Assembly (NCBI GenBank): GCA_012523655.1
Contig: JAAYTV010000460.1
Location: 1-9,251, forward strand
From: a bacterium
GTDB lineage: Bacteria; Zhuqueibacterota; Zhuqueibacteria; Residuimicrobiales; Residuimicrobiaceae
Direction: 5' to 3'
DNA length: 9,251 nucleotides
Below, piece after piece: positions 7,797-9,251 of this stretch (position 1 is its first letter; every line of letters starts with the position of its first letter). The translations under genes were made by a program, and so were the position numbers. The notes under the pieces are model-generated. The model ran no database searches and had not been told where the DNA came from. It saw only the letters and a list, made by a program, of their open reading frames with translations.

Positions 7797-9170
7797 GTGC
7801 GCACCTCGCCGATGTACCAGCGGACGATCAAAAACATTGCCAGCCTTTATCTGGATCGTCGCGCGGTGGTCTGGGGCGGCAGTGAGGCGCCGGTGTTGAT
7901 CGTGCCGGTCAGCAACCAGGGCGCCGGTGATGCCAAGGGAATCTATCTGAGGTTGGAGGAGGCGGATTCCCTGAGCCAGTCGTTCATAACCGTGGCCATG
8001 GACACGCTCTCCTGCGCGGCTCTAAGCAGCCGGCAAGTGGCATTGCCCTATTCTCCGGCTCCGGGTGTGCGTCTGGTGCGACTGGTGCTGGATTCGGATC
8101 AGGATGGTACAAACGGCTGGATCACGCAATCTCTTTTTCCTTTACAGAGCCAGGCGTTCGCCTATGATCCCAAAGTGGGCATTGCCGGCGGAGACACGCT
8201 TCATTTTGATCAGGCGTTTTCTCTGGTTGTGCCTGCAGGGGCTTTTTCCACTCCTGCCGTTCTGCATGTTCGCCGGTCCATGCAGCCGCTCCTGTTCGAT
8301 CAAACAGACCTCACCCTGTCCGGTTCTTCCTATACGATCTCTTGTTCCACAACAGAAAAACCGCAGAAACCGGTCACCATCAGCCTGCCGTGCGACCCCG
8401 ATGTGCCGGCAGCGCTCTATCGGTTCACCCCTGCTACAAAAAAATGGCGCCGCCTCAACAGCCGGCTCTCCGATCGCCGAGTGACAGCCACGGTGTTGGA
8501 GTGGGGAGAATATGCGCTGCTGTATGGTGTGGATACGCGGCCGCCGCGCTGCACGGTGTCCATCGACGGCAGACCGTATCAGCCGAACATGTATGTTTCC
8601 GCCAGCCCGCTCATCTCCATTCTGCTTCAGGATCAAAACGGAATCGATTGGTCCAGCGGCAGTCCGGAGGTGTTGTTGGACGGCAAACCGGCTGAGGCCT
8701 TGGCCGTGCCCGATTCCATCGTCAACGCCAATGAACTCGCGCTGCAAGGGATTGTAGCGCTGACCATCGGCGATCATCGCCTGGTGATTTCGTGCCGCGA
8801 CTGTTACGGCAATCCTATGGAGCCGGTGGAGCTGCAGTGGACCGTGGCCGGGGATTTCCGGCTTCAAGTTTTAGGCACTTTTCCCAATCCGTTTGCGACC
8901 AGGACTGTGCTCGCCTACCGCTTGACCCAACCGGTGGACAAGCTGCTGTTCAAGATCTACACCGCCTCCGGCCGCCTGATCCGCACCATCGACGCGCGAC
9001 TGGAAAGCGAAGATCCCCTGCCGTTGACAGCGGATTATCATGAATTGACCTGGGATGGAACGGACCATCAGGGCCATCCGGTGGCTAACGGCGTTTATTT
9101 TTATCGCATCACCGTGCATCGGAATCAGGAAATGAAAGAGGCGAGTGGAAAAATCGCCAGGATACGATGA
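7797..9170 (+). CDS. C-terminal part of the PorU-like C25 protein, with T9SS sorting domain
   Basis: The 457-residue reading frame begins at GTG 7797, but it is probably the tail of the gene starting at 4443. It has no signal peptide and no credible ribosome binding site of its own. Seen in order: a CARDB-like segment (about 25-120, 'VPVSNQGAGDAKGIYLRL'); a ZU5-like beta-sandwich (about 130-245, with VVPAGAF near 144-150 and a closing GEYALLYG); a domain opening DTRPP (246-250) with DQNGIDWS (279-286), which matches the Ig-like domain of PorU as I know it; then the sorting module FPNPF (362-366), FKIYTASGRL, WDGTDHQGHPVANGVYFYRI (from 419) and a basic end. In T9SS proteins this last module is the export signal. 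In PorU it is retained and helps place the protein on the outer membrane. The stop overlaps the start of the PorV-like gene. Unless readthrough occurs, or secretion works some other way, this segment would be synthesised in the cytoplasm or not at all. Confidence 0.75.
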   Translation: MRTSPMYQRTIKNIASLYLDRRAVVWGGSEAPVLIVPVSNQGAGDAKGIYLRLEEADSLSQSFITVAMDTLSCAALSSRQVALPYSPAPGVRLVRLVLDSDQDGTNGWITQSLFPLQSQAFAYDPKVGIAGGDTLHFDQAFSLVVPAGAFSTPAVLHVRRSMQPLLFDQTDLTLSGSSYTISCSTTEKPQKPVTISLPCDPDVPAALYRFTPATKKWRRLNSRLSDRRVTATVLEWGEYALLYGVDTRPPRCTVSIDGRPYQPNMYVSASPLISILLQDQNGIDWSSGSPEVLLDGKPAEALAVPDSIVNANELALQGIVALTIGDHRLVISCRDCYGNPMEPVELQWTVAGDFRLQVLGTFPNPFATRTVLAYRLTQPVDKLLFKIYTASGRLIRTIDARLESEDPLPLTADYHELTWDGTDHQGHPVANGVYFYRITVHRNQEMKEASGKIARIR

Positions 9171-9251
9171 TGAAAAAATGGCTATGCTTTCTTCTCCTGA
9201 CCTGCGCCGGCTGTTCCATCGCTGACGAGACGCGTTATGCCGGCGCTTCCA
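9170..9251 (+). CDS. 5' end of a probable PorV/PorQ-family outer-membrane protein
   Basis: The gene runs off the window after 27 codons. Two starts are possible, ATG 9167 and ATG 9170. I choose 9170 because AGGA at 9159-9162 is then 7 bases away rather than 4. Both overlap the TGA of the preceding gene, so translation is probably coupled. The sequence opens MKKWLCFLLLTCAGCSIADE, a short export signal that resembles a lipoprotein signal around CAGCS but has Cys, not Leu, at position -3. It is followed by TRYAGAS, which resembles the mature start of PorV/PorQ barrels ('YAG.FL.IG.GARA.GMG' from memory). PorV is the shuttle partner of the PorU sortase and commonly sits next to porU, which supports the call. 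The barrel itself is not visible, so the family is tentative. Confidence 0.55.
   Translation, partial: MKKWLCFLLLTCAGCSIADETRYAGAS

Noticed and set aside
7791..7832. TGA 7791-7793 as a selenocysteine codon, with GGCG/CGCC (7794-7797 with 7807-7810) as a SECIS hairpin
   Set aside because: The stem is only 4 bp and directly abuts the TGA, unlike a bacterial SECIS with its apical loop further downstream. The site lies in a linker between beta domains, not at a catalytic position.
79..9170. Genome-wide recoding of TGA as a sense codon
   Set aside because: TGA ends prmA at the normal family length (946-948), ends the upstream gene in an ATGA overlap (80-82), and ends the sorting domains at 4305-4307 and 9168-9170. 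No other in-frame TGA interrupts the genes, and Trp is encoded by TGG.
1..9251. tRNA or rRNA genes, CRISPR arrays, insertion sequences
   Set aside because: No cloverleaf-like stretch, regularly spaced direct repeat, transposase motif or terminal inverted repeat was seen. The window is almost fully occupied by protein genes.

Overview
The window looks like a chromosomal fragment from a Gram-negative bacterium of the FCB group, outside typical Bacteroidota. The base composition is fairly GC-rich by eye. Several proteins have C-terminal sorting modules of the kind used by the type IX secretion system (T9SS): an NYPNPFNPET motif followed by a W-N/D-G ... ASGVY tail. That style is common in lineages such as KSB1 (Zhuqueibacterota), Calditrichota, Ignavibacteria and Cloacimonadota. 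The phylum is an inference from protein style, not a search result. Every gene is on the + strand.

Layout. (1) Bases 2-82 hold the 3' end of an unidentified gene that overlaps prmA by 4 bp (ATGA). (2) prmA (79-948) encodes ribosomal protein L11 methyltransferase. (3) After a 174-bp gap with a strong ribosome binding site lies a 1044-codon gene (1123-4257). It encodes an exported protein of seven carboxypeptidase-regulatory-like beta-sandwich repeats and a T9SS sorting domain. The last part of that domain is out of frame, and its true end (WNGRDQSGRSVASGVYM... to a stop at 4305-4307) is in another frame. (4) A clear intrinsic terminator (4336-4367) is followed at once by an AT-rich promoter-like stretch (about 4380-4407). 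(5) A C25 (gingipain/PorU-type) cysteine peptidase gene starts at 4443. It is interrupted by one in-frame TGA at 7791-7793. The same frame then runs on to 9170 and encodes a CARDB-like segment, a ZU5-like segment, a PorU-like Ig domain and a T9SS sorting domain. (6) Overlapping its stop is the start of a gene whose first 27 residues look like a signal peptide plus the beginning of a PorV/PorQ-family outer-membrane barrel.

How the genes fit together. Region 3 is a likely T9SS cargo protein with a surface fate. Regions 5 and 6 resemble the porU-porV pair, the sortase and shuttle of the T9SS attachment complex. prmA is an unrelated housekeeping gene. The most notable feature is that both T9SS-type genes carry lesions separating the sorting domain from the rest of the protein: a net frameshift with probable small deletion in one, and a nonsense codon in the other. 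This may be real gene decay, regulated readthrough or sequence error. The bases alone cannot decide.
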